Of a stretch of 64,000 nucleotides of DNA, positions 1 through 11,116 are shown piece after piece. The notes beneath the pieces were generated by a model. The model saw only the letters and a program-made list of their open reading frames with translations. It was not told the DNA's origin and did not search any database. The first letter of the stretch is position 1. Every line of letters begins with the position of its first letter. The stretch is from Fictibacillus nanhaiensis (GTDB lineage: Bacteria > Bacillota > Bacilli > Bacillales > Fictibacillaceae), in NCBI RefSeq assembly GCF_019801215.1, contig NZ_JAHVJO010000001.1, positions 434,001 through 498,000 on the forward strand. Direction: 5' to 3'. The translations under genes and the position numbers were made by a program.

Positions 1-239
1 CAACCCCTGAACAAATGAAAATGTTTTTAACCCGCCTTGGTTTTGGTTCGAAGATGGTCATTACGGGCGACCTGACCCAGATTGATTTGCCTCGTGGAAA
101 AGAATCCGGATTAAAAGTGACCGAAAAAAGATTAGAAGGCGTAAATGGAATAGATTTTATTTATTTAAAACAATTAGATGTTGTAAGACATCCATTGGTT
201 CAACGGATTATTGAAGCATATGAAACGTATGAAAAGTAA
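1..239 (+). CDS. phoH: PhoH family ATPase, C-terminal part (5' end outside window)
   Basis: The reading frame is open from base 3 and ends at 237-239 with TAA, so only the last 79 or so codons are present. The visible residues include [18 protein letters not shown] followed by [12 protein letters not shown], which is the conserved C-terminal block of PhoH-type P-loop ATPases (a RecA/helicase-like fold thought to act on RNA). The Walker A motif would lie upstream of the window. In B. subtilis phoH directly precedes yqfF (pgpH), as here, which supports the call. A hairpin terminator follows the stop codon. Confidence 0.9.
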   Translation, partial: TPEQMKMFLTRLGFGSKMVITGDLTQIDLPRGKESGLKVTEKRLEGVNGIDFIYLKQLDVVRHPLVQRIIEAYETYEK

Positions 240-266
240 GGGCTCCTTTTTGAGGAGCTCTTTTTT
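240..266 (+). terminator. Rho-independent terminator after phoH
   Basis: GGGCTCC (240-246) and GGAGCTC (254-260) form a seven-pair stem with one G-U pair, followed by TTTTTT. It separates phoH from pgpH. Confidence 0.8.
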
Positions 267-342
267 ACTTGATATAAGTACCATATTTGTCCAACTTTTG
301 CTAAGATTAGTATAGGATTCACAGTTTAAGGAGTGGTAACGC

Positions 343-2463
343 TTGTCCAACTTCAGACATATCTTGACTAATTATTTTCGTTTAAGTGTAGCAACCGTAT
401 CGTTTGTAATAATGGGGATCATCTTATTTGCTATTTTAGTGAGCAATGTAACTCCTAATGTCGTCGATGTAAGCGTTTATGACCGGGCTCCGCGTGATAT
501 TCAGTCGCCCATTACTATACCGCTCGATGAACAGACTGAAGTAAGAAGAAAGTTAGCAGAAGAAAGTGTGAAAAATGAGTATACATTCAACAACGAAATA
601 GCATTTGCTCAAGCTGAAGCAATGAAAATACTACTTAATACAATAAGTTCAATTAATGATTCTGAAGAGAAAAAGAAGGAAGACGAACCTCTGTTAACAT
701 ACGAACAAAAGGAGGAGCAGCTGGAAGATTACATTGATATCTCTGAGATATCGGATGAATCATTTAATGCTTTGTTTCAGGCGAGTGAAAATGAGCTGAA
801 TAATGTGAGAAACCTAGCACCAGATGTCGTTAACAATGTTCTTGAAAAGCCTGTATTGGTTGAAGAAGTAGATGGAGCGAGAGATGAAGCAGTGAGACTG
901 ATCCGTGAAAATGGGAACTTATCTTATGCATTAAGAAGTGCTGCTGAAGAGATTACCCGCAGCTTTATCATTGCCAACAAGACTCTAGACACTGAAAAAA
1001 CAAGGCAGAAACGTAAGGAAGCTAGCGATAAAGTAGAAGAGGTAGTGATAAGAGAAGGAGAGGTACTTGTTAAAAGCGGTGCAGTCATCACACCTGAAAT
1101 TTATGATAGATTAAAAAAGGTAGGCCTGCTCGATCAGGAAATGAAAACCTATCCGTATTACGGCTTATTTATCTTTGTGGTGGTTGTTATGGCTGGCCTT
1201 TATTATTTTATGAAAGAAGAACGATCAAAAGAGCATTTTAGAAAATATGTAACGATTTATGCGCTTTTGTTTACGTTTACTCTTGTCGTCATGAAATTAG
1301 TTAGTATAAGTACTGAAATTGGATTGCCTAGCTTGATGTACCTAGTACCAGTTGCGGCAGGAGCCATGATGATCAAAATGCTGTTCAATGAAGAACTGGC
1401 TGTTGTTTCTTCCATTATTTTCGCTTTATGTGCAGCACTAATTTTTAATGAACAAACAACAGGTAATTTTAATTTTATTATGTGTTTGTATGTACTTTTT
1501 AATGGAGTGTCAGGAATTGTATTCTTAGGCAAGGCGCAGCAGAGATCAAAAATTCTGCAAGCCGGATTTTTCGTATCCTTTATAGCCATTCTAATAGTAG
1601 CTAGTGTGCTTTTGCTACAAAATGGAAAATTTACCACTTTACAAATTGGTTTTGATTTAGGTTGTGCAGCATTATCAGGCTTCATCTCGGCCGTTCTTAC
1701 ATTGGGGTTGCTGCCCGTTATTGAGTCGTCTTTTAATATTTTATCCGTTACCAAATTGATTGAATTATCCAATCCGAATCATCCGATACTGCGAAAAGTT
1801 TTAATGGAAGCTCCAGGTACTTATCACCACAGCATAATGGTAGCGAATCTTTCTGAGGCAGCTTGTGAATCGATTGGAGCTAACGGGCTTTTGGCGCGGG
1901 TTGGTTCATATTATCATGATGTCGGAAAAACGAAACGTCCACACTTTTTTATAGAGAATCAGATGAATATGGAAAATCCTCATGACAAGATTGCGCCTCA
2001 ATTAAGCAAAACGATTATAACAGCACATCCTTACGATGGAGCAGATATGCTTCGCGCTGACAAAATACCGAAAGAAATCATTGACATTGCTGAACAGCAT
2101 CATGGAACTACGCTATTAAAATTCTTTTACCATAAGGCCTCACAGTTAACAGATAAAGAAGTTTCTGAATCGGATTTTCGTTATCCTGGCCCGAAAGCTC
2201 AGACAAAGGAAGTTGCCATTATTGGAATTTCAGATGCAGTTGAAGCTGCCGTCAGATCATTATCAAAACCAACACCAATAAAGATTGATCAAATCATTCG
2301 AAAGATTATTAATGATAGGCTTGAAGATGGTCAATTCGATGAATGTGACATCACACTCAAAGAATTAGATACAGTTCGAAAAACATTAACACAAACATTG
2401 CAAGGGATATTCCATTCGCGAATCGAGTACCCTGAAGAAACCAAAAAGGTGGAGAAATCATGA
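343..2463 (+). CDS. pgpH: Cyclic-di-AMP phosphodiesterase PgpH (7TMR-HD family)
   Basis: 706-residue membrane protein that hydrolyses the second messenger c-di-AMP at the cytoplasmic face. The TTG start at 343 follows the Shine-Dalgarno AAGGAGTGG. In order it shows an N-terminal membrane anchor (about residues 15-38), a long extracytoplasmic region (about 40-265), seven hydrophobic segments (about 270-470) and a C-terminal HD domain. The HD domain contains HH at 495-496, the HD pair at 525-526 within YYHDVGK, and a downstream AEQHHG motif. Length and order match B. subtilis YqfF. The stop overlaps the ybeY start by four bases (ATGA), so the genes are translationally coupled. Known family function; no missing catalytic residue seen. 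Confidence 0.95.
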   Translation: MSNFRHILTNYFRLSVATVSFVIMGIILFAILVSNVTPNVVDVSVYDRAPRDIQSPITIPLDEQTEVRRKLAEESVKNEYTFNNEIAFAQAEAMKILLNTISSINDSEEKKKEDEPLLTYEQKEEQLEDYIDISEISDESFNALFQASENELNNVRNLAPDVVNNVLEKPVLVEEVDGARDEAVRLIRENGNLSYALRSAAEEITRSFIIANKTLDTEKTRQKRKEASDKVEEVVIREGEVLVKSGAVITPEIYDRLKKVGLLDQEMKTYPYYGLFIFVVVVMAGLYYFMKEERSKEHFRKYVTIYALLFTFTLVVMKLVSISTEIGLPSLMYLVPVAAGAMMIKMLFNEELAVVSSIIFALCAALIFNEQTTGNFNFIMCLYVLFNGVSGIVFLGKAQQRSKILQAGFFVSFIAILIVASVLLLQNGKFTTLQIGFDLGCAALSGFISAVLTLGLLPVIESSFNILSVTKLIELSNPNHPILRKVLMEAPGTYHHSIMVANLSEAACESIGANGLLARVGSYYHDVGKTKRPHFFIENQMNMENPHDKIAPQLSKTIITAHPYDGADMLRADKIPKEIIDIAEQHHGTTLLKFFYHKASQLTDKEVSESDFRYPGPKAQTKEVAIIGISDAVEAAVRSLSKPTPIKIDQIIRKIINDRLEDGQFDECDITLKELDTVRKTLTQTLQGIFHSRIEYPEETKKVEKS

Positions 2464-2927
2464 CCCTACATGTCGAGTATTTGAACGAAATTGATGAAAA
2501 CAGCAACCAATTTGAACAGCTCCTAACAAATGTTCTACAAAAAGCAGCGGAGATGGAGGAGATAGGTCCTTCAGAAGTATCTGTTACAATTGTGTCAAAA
2601 GAAAGAATTCAAGAAATAAATAATGAATTTCGGCAAAAAGACAGTGTGACAGATGTAATCTCATTTGCTATGGAAGAAATGGGAGAAGATGAGACCGAAA
2701 TCATCGGCGGCGAGGAAACGAGATTCCTTGGGGATATTATCATTTGTCTAGACGTTGCAAAGGAACAAGCTGCCGAATATGAGCACTCTATGGATCGGGA
2801 GATGGGGTTTCTTGCTGTTCATGGATTTCTACATTTGATTGGTTATGATCACATGAATGATGCAGATGAAAAAAAGATGTTTGGTCGGCAAGAAGAGATA
2901 TTGGAGCAATACGGATTGAAGAGATGA
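2460..2927 (+). CDS. ybeY: Endoribonuclease YbeY (rRNA maturation)
   Basis: 155-residue single-strand endoribonuclease needed for 16S rRNA 3'-end processing and 70S quality control. The metal-binding signature HGFLHLIGYDH is intact, with His at about residues 121, 125 and 131. The internal motif DVISFAM is also typical. The gene overlaps pgpH upstream and dgkA downstream by four bases each, forming a translationally coupled run pgpH-ybeY-dgkA-cdd-era identical to B. subtilis yqfF-yqfG-dgkA-cdd-era. Confidence 0.95.
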   Translation: MTLHVEYLNEIDENSNQFEQLLTNVLQKAAEMEEIGPSEVSVTIVSKERIQEINNEFRQKDSVTDVISFAMEEMGEDETEIIGGEETRFLGDIIICLDVAKEQAAEYEHSMDREMGFLAVHGFLHLIGYDHMNDADEKKMFGRQEEILEQYGLKR

Positions 2928-3295
2928 TAGCCTGGAAAAAATTATTTTCAAGTTTTATCTATGCTTTTGACGGAATTCGAAATACATTTTTAACCGAGCA
3001 AAATTTTAGAATCCATACCTTAATAAGTGTAATCGTTATTTTAACTGCGATTGCACTTGATTTTACAACATTAAGAATGATCATACTTTTCGTTGTAATC
3101 GGATTTGTACTCTCCTTAGAATTAATAAACACAGCGATTGAAAAATCAGTAGACCTTTACACTCTAGAACGTCATCCTTTAGCTAAGCAAGCAAAGGATG
3201 CAGCTGCAGGTGCAGTTTTGGTTTTTTCGATATTTGCTGTTATAATCGGTATACTGCTTTTTATTGGACCAATAATAAAGAGCATAAAGCATTAG
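2924..3295 (+). CDS. dgkA: Diacylglycerol/undecaprenol kinase
   Basis: 123-residue integral membrane kinase with three hydrophobic segments. The conserved ELINTAIEKSVDL block carries the catalytic Glu/Asn residues of the DgkA family. In Gram-positive bacteria this enzyme phosphorylates undecaprenol, recycling the lipid carrier for peptidoglycan and teichoic acid synthesis. The start overlaps the ybeY stop (ATGATAG context). Confidence 0.92.
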   Translation: MIAWKKLFSSFIYAFDGIRNTFLTEQNFRIHTLISVIVILTAIALDFTTLRMIILFVVIGFVLSLELINTAIEKSVDLYTLERHPLAKQAKDAAAGAVLVFSIFAVIIGILLFIGPIIKSIKH

Positions 3296-3303
3296 AAAGT
3301 TAA

Positions 3304-4618
<1,315 letters not shown>

Positions 4619-4720
4619 TCTGAAAAAAATTGTTAAAATTTCCTTCACATGAAAACAACGTTTAAGGTGAACCTAGTTATATCAAGAGAGATAAACAAAT
4701 AGAAAGGTGTGTCCATTAAC

Positions 4721-4864
4721 ATGAAAGAGTTTACATGGAAAGTATTCTGTGAAACGGGCAATATTGATACCTATTTGTTATACAAAGAGCTAGACCATGA
4801 AATAACAGCATTATCAGCAGTTATTCCTTACGAAGAGTCTCTTGAGGAACCTCCATTTCATTAA
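4721..4864 (+). CDS. yqzL: YqzL-family small protein
   Basis: A 47-residue protein beginning MKEFTWKVFCETGNIDTYLL and ending PPFH. It follows GAAAGGTGTG and a 100-bp gap after era. The N-terminal WKVFCETGNID block and the position between era and recO are those of the YqzL family, whose function is unknown. It is acidic and has no membrane segment. Confidence 0.85.
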   Translation: MKEFTWKVFCETGNIDTYLLYKELDHEITALSAVIPYEESLEEPPFH

Positions 4865-4909
4865 ATAACTAAACTAGGTTGCCTTCTAACTTCAGGGTGG
4901 TGATTTACC

Positions 4910-5653
4910 TTGCTTTACAAAGTGGAAGGGATAGTCATAAAAACCGTTCCTTACGGTGAATCGAATACGATTCTGACTCTGTACACAAAGGAACTTGGCA
5001 AAATAGGCGTAATGGCAAGAGGAGCAAAGAAACCGAAAAGTCGCTTTACTTCCATTACGCAGCTGTTTACATACGGGATATTTGTTTTCCAAAGAAGCAG
5101 AGGATTAGGTACGCTTCAGCAAGGTGAAGCGCTTTCTTCATTCAGAAAAATACGGGAAGACTTGGTCAAAACCGCTTATGCTGCGTATTTGGCTGAGCTC
5201 CTTGACAGACATACGACTGAGAATGAGTTGAAACCTGATCTTTTTGGCTGGATAAAACAAGCGTTAGAATATATTAATCATGGAATTGATCCGGAAGTGA
5301 TTACTTTTTTATTTGAACTTAAAATGATGAAGACTGCTGGAATTGTACCAGAATTGAGCAGATGTGTCTCATGTCAATCTACGGAAGGAACCTTTGCCTT
5401 TTCTATACGAGAAGGTGGTTTTCTTTGTGAAAGATGCGTATACAAGGATCCTTATCGGATTCATATTTCAAAAGGGGCAGCACGGCTGTTAAATATGTTC
5501 TACCATCTAGACCTCGCAAGGCTTGGTAACGTTTCTTTAAAAAAGGAAACGAAAAAAGAGTTGCGGATGGTGTTTGATGCCTACATGGATGAGTATTCTG
5601 GGGTTTATTTGAAATCAAGGAAGTTCATAAAACAATTAGATGATCTGACTTAA
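4910..5653 (+). CDS. recO: DNA repair protein RecO
   Basis: 247-residue recombination mediator that, with RecR, loads RecA on SSB-coated single-stranded DNA. The TTG start at 4910 is preceded by AGGGTGGTGA. An N-terminal OB-fold (about residues 1-80, containing GESNTILTLYTKELGK) is followed by a helical domain. A four-cysteine zinc site is visible as CVSC and CERC near residues 149-177. It ends at a terminator, and the next gene is ccpN rather than the expected glyQ. Confidence 0.94.
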   Translation: MLYKVEGIVIKTVPYGESNTILTLYTKELGKIGVMARGAKKPKSRFTSITQLFTYGIFVFQRSRGLGTLQQGEALSSFRKIREDLVKTAYAAYLAELLDRHTTENELKPDLFGWIKQALEYINHGIDPEVITFLFELKMMKTAGIVPELSRCVSCQSTEGTFAFSIREGGFLCERCVYKDPYRIHISKGAARLLNMFYHLDLARLGNVSLKKETKKELRMVFDAYMDEYSGVYLKSRKFIKQLDDLT

Positions 5654-5688
5654 AAAACTGTAAAGTTCCCTTTGCAGTTTTTTTTCTT
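5652..5688 (+). terminator. Terminator after recO
   Basis: AAAACTG (5654-5660) pairs with CAGTTTT (5675-5681), extended by TAAAG/CTTTG, followed by a T run. Confidence 0.75.
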
Positions 5689-5755
5689 TCGCATAATTTG
5701 TTTAATAGGTTATAATAATGAAAAATCAGTATAACACATTGGAACGGTAAAGGTG

Positions 5756-6400
5756 GTGTACACAATCGAACTAAATAAAAGGCAGCAGAAGATAATTGAA
5801 ATCGTAAAAGACAACGGACCAATAACAGGGGAACAGATTGCGGATCAGCTTGATTTAACAAGGGCTACGTTAAGACCTGACCTAGCTATCCTAACTATGG
5901 CAGGTTATTTGGATGCAAGGCCAAGAGTCGGTTATTTTTATACAGGTAAAACGGGTTCACAGTTGTTAACGGAGAAAATCAAAAAAATTAAAGTTGCGCA
6001 ATTCACTTCAATGCCGGTTGTCGTTCAAGATTCCTCGACCGTTTATGAAGCCATATGTACGATGTTTTTAGAAGATGTAGGCACATTGTTCATTATCAAC
6101 AAAAATGGACATCTTGCAGGTGTTGCCTCTCGAAAAGATTTGTTGCGTGCGAGTATGGGAAAACAAGATATGAATAGTATTCCGATTAACATCATTATGA
6201 CAAGAATGCCGAATATTACCTATTGTTATAGAGATGACTTCCTTCTCGATATTGCTCATATACTTATAGATAAACAAATAGACGGACTGCCTGTAGTTAA
6301 AAAATCTCAAACAGACAATGGTCTTGAAGTAATCGGAAGAATAACGAAAACGAACCTAACAAAAGCGTTCGTTGAACTTGCGCATGACGAAATACTTTAA
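5756..6400 (+). CDS. ccpN: Catabolite control repressor CcpN (HTH + CBS pair)
   Basis: A 214-residue regulator that in B. subtilis represses the gluconeogenic genes gapB and pckA under glycolytic conditions. An N-terminal winged HTH ([20 protein letters not shown], about residues 15-60) is followed by two CBS domains (about 75-205). Two GTG codons occur in tandem at 5753 and 5756. I place the start at 5756 because the resulting [10 protein letters not shown] aligns best with the recalled B. subtilis N terminus. The Shine-Dalgarno AAAGGTGG overlaps both codons, so the exact start is unsure. It forms a unit with the PPDK regulator, as in B. subtilis yqzB-yqfL. Confidence 0.92.
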   Translation: MYTIELNKRQQKIIEIVKDNGPITGEQIADQLDLTRATLRPDLAILTMAGYLDARPRVGYFYTGKTGSQLLTEKIKKIKVAQFTSMPVVVQDSSTVYEAICTMFLEDVGTLFIINKNGHLAGVASRKDLLRASMGKQDMNSIPINIIMTRMPNITYCYRDDFLLDIAHILIDKQIDGLPVVKKSQTDNGLEVIGRITKTNLTKAFVELAHDEIL

Positions 6401-6417
6401 TGAATGGGGAGGGTAAC

Positions 6418-7233
6418 ATGACAAGACGTCCGATCGTATATGTTGTTTCGGATTCAGTTGGCGAAACAGCAGAATTGGTGGTTAAAGCGGCAGCCAGCCA
6501 ATTTAATTCAAACGGAATTGAAATAAAGAGAGTTCCCTATGTGGAAGATAAAGAAACGATTGATGAAGTAATCTCATTAGCAAAAGATCATAATGGGATT
6601 ATTGCATACACTCTTGTAGTGCCAGAAATCAGTGAATATGTTGCTAAGGAAGCAGCGGCTAATGGTATACCTACTGTAGATATCATGGGTCCTATCATGA
6701 ATCAGCTGCAATCAAGATTGAATCAAGTACCAAGATATGAACCAGGAGTTGTACATAAACTAGATGACGATTATTTCAGAAAAGTGGAAGCGATTGAATT
6801 TGCCGTTAAATATGATGATGGAAGAGACCCTAGAGGAATTTTAAAGGCTGACGTCGTATTAATCGGAGTTTCAAGAACATCCAAAACACCGCTTTCACAA
6901 TATTTAGCACATAAGCGATTAAAGGTTGCAAACGTACCGATTGTTCCTGAAGTGGAACCACCTGAAGAGTTGTTCAAAGTTTCTCCAAATAAATGCTTTG
7001 GGTTGAAAATCAGTCCTGAAAAACTAAACGATATACGCCGTGAACGATTAAAAGCGTTAGGACTGGATTCAGAAGCAAATTATGCGAACATGGAGAGAAT
7101 TAAACATGAACTTGTCTATTTTAATAAAATTGTTGATAAGATTGGTTGCAGAGTAGTTGAGGTCTCGAATAAAGCGGTAGAGGAATCAGCCAATGTCATT
7201 TACAATCTATTTCAAGGAAAATCGTACAAATAA
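6418..7233 (+). CDS. Pyruvate,phosphate dikinase regulatory protein (DUF299 kinase/pyrophosphorylase)
   Basis: 271-residue member of the PDRP/DUF299 family (B. subtilis YqfL, E. coli PpsR). These are bifunctional Ser/Thr kinase-phosphorylases controlling PPDK or PEP synthase. [21 protein letters not shown] is the typical N terminus, and the P-loop-like [11 protein letters not shown] lies near the middle. ATG 6418 is preferred over the in-frame ATG at 6400 because GGGGAGGG lies just ahead of it. Coupling with ccpN suggests joint control of gluconeogenesis. No PPDK gene is in the window. Confidence 0.9.
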   Translation: MTRRPIVYVVSDSVGETAELVVKAAASQFNSNGIEIKRVPYVEDKETIDEVISLAKDHNGIIAYTLVVPEISEYVAKEAAANGIPTVDIMGPIMNQLQSRLNQVPRYEPGVVHKLDDDYFRKVEAIEFAVKYDDGRDPRGILKADVVLIGVSRTSKTPLSQYLAHKRLKVANVPIVPEVEPPEELFKVSPNKCFGLKISPEKLNDIRRERLKALGLDSEANYANMERIKHELVYFNKIVDKIGCRVVEVSNKAVEESANVIYNLFQGKSYK

Positions 7234-7234
7234 G

Positions 7235-7258
7235 GCGCAAATGATTGCGCTTTTTTTA
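7235..7258 (+). terminator. Terminator after the PPDK regulator
   Basis: GCGCAA-atga-TTGCGC followed by TTTTTTT. Confidence 0.8.
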
Positions 7259-7338
7259 TTTGGATCTTTTTACTGGTAAAATGGGCACATTTTTATTATA
7301 ATAATACATTGTGATTAAAAAAATAAAGTTTGACCAAA

Positions 7339-7366
7339 ATAGTGATACATTCACTATGCTTTTTTT
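7339..7366 (+). other. Perfect 7-bp hairpin with T run in the 186-bp gap before yqxD
   Basis: ATAGTGA (7339-7345) and TCACTAT (7351-7357) with a five-base loop, followed by GCTTTTTTT. It could be a second terminator or an attenuator/operator for yqxD. A TTGACC sequence precedes it at 7330-7335, but no convincing -10 lies at the right distance. Confidence 0.4.
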
Positions 7367-7419
7367 AGACAAATGCTCTTAAATAAAGGAGAATCTTTGA
7401 AAAAGTAGAACATAAGAAT

Positions 7420-7887
7420 ATGGAAAAATTTATTGGAAATGTATTTGTAGATGCTGATGCTTGTCCTGTTCTAATAAAAGATGAGATCAATAAATGTTCT
7501 CAAGTTTATCTTTTTGAACCGATCTATGTAACTTCTTTTGCGCATGCGAGCAACACGGAACAGCCAGGTCGGTGGATTTTAGTAGATGCTAGACCTGAAG
7601 AAGTGGACATGTACATACATAATCATTCAAAGAAAAAGGATATTGTGGTGACACAAGATCATGCCCTAGCAAGCTTGCTTATACCAAAAGGGGTTTATGT
7701 TATAACCCCAAGAGGGAAACATTTTCAAGAGGATGAAATGGAAAGAGTACTTCATGAACGTTATCTTTCTGCTAAAGCAAGACGTTCAGGTATGCATTCG
7801 AAAGGACCTACTAAATTCACGAAGGAGGATGCCAAAAGGTTCCATACAGTTTTTTGTGAAATCCTGTCGAATGTTGAAGGAAATTAG
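7420..7887 (+). CDS. yqxD: UPF0178 protein YqxD (YaiI family)
   Basis: 155-residue cytosolic protein of the YaiI/YqxD family (DUF188), with a NYN/PIN-like fold and unknown function. The family signature VFVDADACPV is at residues 8-17 and VVTQDHALASLL in the middle. Position between yqfL and dnaG matches B. subtilis. The ATG at 7420 lacks a good adjacent Shine-Dalgarno. The strong AAAGGAGA at 7386-7392 instead precedes a four-codon frame TTG-AAA-AAG-TAG, so translation may be coupled or the start atypical. Confidence 0.85.
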   Translation: MEKFIGNVFVDADACPVLIKDEINKCSQVYLFEPIYVTSFAHASNTEQPGRWILVDARPEEVDMYIHNHSKKKDIVVTQDHALASLLIPKGVYVITPRGKHFQEDEMERVLHERYLSAKARRSGMHSKGPTKFTKEDAKRFHTVFCEILSNVEGN

Positions 7888-7945
7888 AAATGGGGCACGA
7901 ATATATATTTAGTGTCAAAAGAAACAGAGATTCTGTGGTGGTAAT

Positions 7946-9754
7946 ATGGAACGTATACCAGAAGATTTAATAGAAAAGGTTCGGTCATCAAACGATATAG
8001 TAGATGTTATAAGTGAGTATGTTCCGCTAAAAAAGCAAGGCAGAAACTACTTTGGATTATGTCCGTTCCATGGTGAAAAATCACCTTCTTTTTCAGTCTC
8101 ACCCGAAAAGCAGATTTACCATTGCTTCGGCTGCGGTGCAGGCGGGAACGTTTTTTCTTTTTTGATGAATATTGAAGGATACTCTTTTATTGAAGCTGTT
8201 ACACAATTAGGGAAAACCAGTAACATAGAACTGCCTCAAATTAATCAGCAAAATTACTCCGTAAAAAGTAATGATGAAAAAAGGGCAATGGCAGAAATTC
8301 ATGAGTTATTGGCTAAATTGTATCACCATTGCTTACTCCATACAAAACAGGGTAGACCGGCATTGGATTATCTTGAAAACAGGGGTTTTACAAGAGATTC
8401 CATCGAAAGGTTTCAAATAGGTTTTGCACCAGATTCATGGGAAACAGCTTCACAATTTATCCAAAAGCGTGGATTAGATGTATCTCTTGCTGAAAAATCG
8501 GGCCTGATTGGAAGACGGCAGTCAGACGGAAAGCCATATGATCGGTTTCGAAACAGGATTATGTTTCCGATTTGGGACCGCACAGGTAATACTGTTGCCT
8601 TCGGGGGCAGGGTTTTGGACGGAGAAGACGATCCAAAATACCTAAACAGCCCAGAGTCGAAAATTTTTCAAAAAGGCAAGACGTTATATGGATTAAATCT
8701 ATCACGTGCTGAAATCAGACAAAAACAGCATGCCGTCATTTTTGAAGGTTATGTAGACACCATCGCTGCATTCAGAGCTGGAGTTACAAATGGTGTTGCT
8801 ACTTTAGGGACCTCTTTAACGGAAGATCATGCAAACATATTGAGAAGAAATGTTCAATCTGTCACAATCTGCTATGATTCTGATCCTGCTGGTGTAGAAG
8901 CTGCTTTTCGTGCCTCAGAAATATTAACAAAACAAGGCTGTACGGTGAAGATATCACAAATGCCAGATGGTATGGACCCTGATGACTATATTAGCAAGTT
9001 TGGAAGCGAATCCTTTCTTAGAGATATAATAGGGGCTAGTCTGACAGTAATGGCATTTAAAATACAATACTATAGACGCGGTAAAAACCTTCGAGATGAA
9101 GGAGAACGGATGATCTATATAGAAGAGATTATCAACGAGATAGCCCGTCTTCCAAAAGCGGTTGAAAGAGATCATTATCTCCGGCAGATCGCAACAGAAT
9201 TTAATTTGTCATTAGATGCTTTAAAACAACAGCAATTACAGACTTTTAAACAACTGCAAAGGTCAAAGGATAACGACCCTAAAAAGCGGGATAATAATTT
9301 TAGAATACAAACACTTTTGCAGAAGTCATTATTGCCTAAGAATTTAAATGCAGAACGAAATGTTCTTGCCCATATGCTTAAAAGCGAAGAGTCTGCTTTT
9401 CTCATTCAAGAGAAGCTTGAAAACGGCTTTAATGTGGAAGAGCATAATGCAATTGCTGCTTACTTGTATGCCTTTTATGAAGAAGGAAATAAGCCCAATG
9501 TAGGGTTGTTCATGCAGCGGATTGATGATGACAAATTAAGAAAACTTGCATCAGAATTAGCAATGCTCACAATCAGTGAAGAAATGAATGAAGTTGAGCT
9601 TGCAGATTATATTCGAATTATTTCAAGCTATCCATTATTGCGTGAAATACAAGAAAAAGAGAAACAGCAAGAAAGCGCAATGAGAAGGAATGAAATAAAA
9701 CTGGCAGCCCAAATCGCCCAGGAAATTATGAGAATGAAAAGATCTCTAAAATAA
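7946..9754 (+). CDS. dnaG: DNA primase
   Basis: 602-residue primase that makes RNA primers at the replication fork. The N-terminal CHC2 zinc domain has CPFHGEKSPSF and YHCFGCGAG (about residues 40-64). The TOPRIM core is visible as FEGYVDTIAAFRAG and YDSDPAG (about 266-315). The C-terminal helicase-binding region follows. It lies directly upstream of sigA, the classical macromolecular synthesis arrangement. Confidence 0.97.
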   Translation: MERIPEDLIEKVRSSNDIVDVISEYVPLKKQGRNYFGLCPFHGEKSPSFSVSPEKQIYHCFGCGAGGNVFSFLMNIEGYSFIEAVTQLGKTSNIELPQINQQNYSVKSNDEKRAMAEIHELLAKLYHHCLLHTKQGRPALDYLENRGFTRDSIERFQIGFAPDSWETASQFIQKRGLDVSLAEKSGLIGRRQSDGKPYDRFRNRIMFPIWDRTGNTVAFGGRVLDGEDDPKYLNSPESKIFQKGKTLYGLNLSRAEIRQKQHAVIFEGYVDTIAAFRAGVTNGVATLGTSLTEDHANILRRNVQSVTICYDSDPAGVEAAFRASEILTKQGCTVKISQMPDGMDPDDYISKFGSESFLRDIIGASLTVMAFKIQYYRRGKNLRDEGERMIYIEEIINEIARLPKAVERDHYLRQIATEFNLSLDALKQQQLQTFKQLQRSKDNDPKKRDNNFRIQTLLQKSLLPKNLNAERNVLAHMLKSEESAFLIQEKLENGFNVEEHNAIAAYLYAFYEEGNKPNVGLFMQRIDDDKLRKLASELAMLTISEEMNEVELADYIRIISSYPLLREIQEKEKQQESAMRRNEIKLAAQIAQEIMRMKRSLK

Positions 9755-9796
9755 TCGGGATTTAGTGTGGTTGAAGTTTTGGAAGGAGGGGATCGA

Positions 9797-10927
9797 ATGG
9801 CTGAGAAACCAAACCGTCAAGGGACGGAAGGCGAATTAACCATCGATCAAGTTAAAGAACAGTTAGTTGAAGCCGGTAAAAAGCGAGGACGGCTAACATA
9901 TACAGAGATCACAGGGAAACTGGCTCCATTTGAGCAAGATTCGGATCAAATGGATGAATTTTATCATTATCTTGAAGAGCAAGGTGTAGAAGTAGCTGAA
10001 GCCTCAGAAGATGCTGATGATGAAGAAGACCCGAAGTTCGAAATGGAAAAAGAAGAGGAAGAGTTTGATCTGAACGATTTAAGCGTACCTCCTGGAGTTA
10101 AGATCAATGATCCAGTTCGTATGTATCTAAAAGAAATCGGACGTGTGGATTTACTTTCTGCAGATGAAGAGATCGAACTTGCTAAAAGGATCGAGGACGG
10201 AGACGAAGAAGCAAAACGCCGTCTTGCTGAAGCAAACCTTCGTTTAGTTGTAAGTATTGCAAAACGCTATGTGGGTCGCGGAATGCTGTTCCTGGATCTT
10301 ATCCAAGAAGGTAACATGGGACTAATTAAAGCAGTTGAGAAATTTGATTATGATAAAGGATTTAAGTTCAGTACGTATGCAACATGGTGGATTCGTCAAG
10401 CGATCACTCGTGCAATTGCTGACCAAGCTCGTACAATCCGTATCCCTGTTCATATGGTGGAAACAATTAATAAACTCATTCGTGTTCAGCGTCAGCTTCT
10501 TCAAGATTTAGGTCGAGAGCCTTCACCAGAAGAAATCGGAGCTGAGATGGAGCTTACCCCCGAAAAAGTAAGAGAAATCTTAAAAATCGCTCAAGAACCT
10601 GTATCTTTAGAAACGCCAATTGGTGAAGAAGATGACTCACATCTTGGTGATTTCATTGAAGACCAGGATGCTCTTGCACCATCCGAAGCTGCAGCATACG
10701 AATTATTAAAAGAACAGCTTGAAGATGTTCTTGACACTCTCACTGATCGAGAAGAAAACGTGCTCCGTTTACGTTTTGGACTTGATGATGGTCGTACACG
10801 TACACTTGAAGAAGTCGGTAAAGTATTCGGTGTAACGCGTGAACGTATTCGTCAGATAGAAGCTAAAGCGCTTCGCAAGCTTCGCCATCCAAGCAGAAGT
10901 AAACGATTAAAAGATTTTCTTGAATAA
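9797..10927 (+). CDS. sigA: Primary sigma factor SigA (RpoD)
   Basis: 376-residue housekeeping sigma factor. Region 1.1 is followed by an acidic stretch, region 1.2 ([16 protein letters not shown]), region 2 ([18 protein letters not shown] and the -10-reading [14 protein letters not shown]), region 3 and the region 4 HTH ([20 protein letters not shown]). The ATG at 9797 is chosen over the in-frame GTG at 9767 because GGAAGGAGGGG lies just upstream and the product length then matches B. subtilis SigA. Confidence 0.97.
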   Translation: MAEKPNRQGTEGELTIDQVKEQLVEAGKKRGRLTYTEITGKLAPFEQDSDQMDEFYHYLEEQGVEVAEASEDADDEEDPKFEMEKEEEEFDLNDLSVPPGVKINDPVRMYLKEIGRVDLLSADEEIELAKRIEDGDEEAKRRLAEANLRLVVSIAKRYVGRGMLFLDLIQEGNMGLIKAVEKFDYDKGFKFSTYATWWIRQAITRAIADQARTIRIPVHMVETINKLIRVQRQLLQDLGREPSPEEIGAEMELTPEKVREILKIAQEPVSLETPIGEEDDSHLGDFIEDQDALAPSEAAAYELLKEQLEDVLDTLTDREENVLRLRFGLDDGRTRTLEEVGKVFGVTRERIRQIEAKALRKLRHPSRSKRLKDFLE

Positions 10928-10928
10928 A

Positions 10929-10957
10929 TAGCTTGCCCATAGAGGCAGGCTTTTTTA
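10929..10957 (+). terminator. Terminator after sigA
   Basis: AGCTTGCC-catag-AGGCAGGCT stem (one G-U pair) followed by TTTTTT. The rest of the gap to 11202 holds the promoter and cre site described next. Confidence 0.8.
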
Positions 10958-11116
10958 TTTGGCCATATAATCAAAAGGTTTACTTTCATACATTTTACTT
11001 ATTATTCCACTCTAATGCAAACAGGCGAAAAACGTCATTTCTTCTCTATATACCTCACGAATTCTTGATTTTCCTTAATAATTCTTCAAAAAAATGAATT
11101 TAAAATACTTTAAATC

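Noticed and set aside
1257-1772. Long antisense reading frame inside pgpH
   Set aside because: No Shine-Dalgarno, no recognisable domain, and it mirrors the membrane-coding part of pgpH; a shadow of the real gene.
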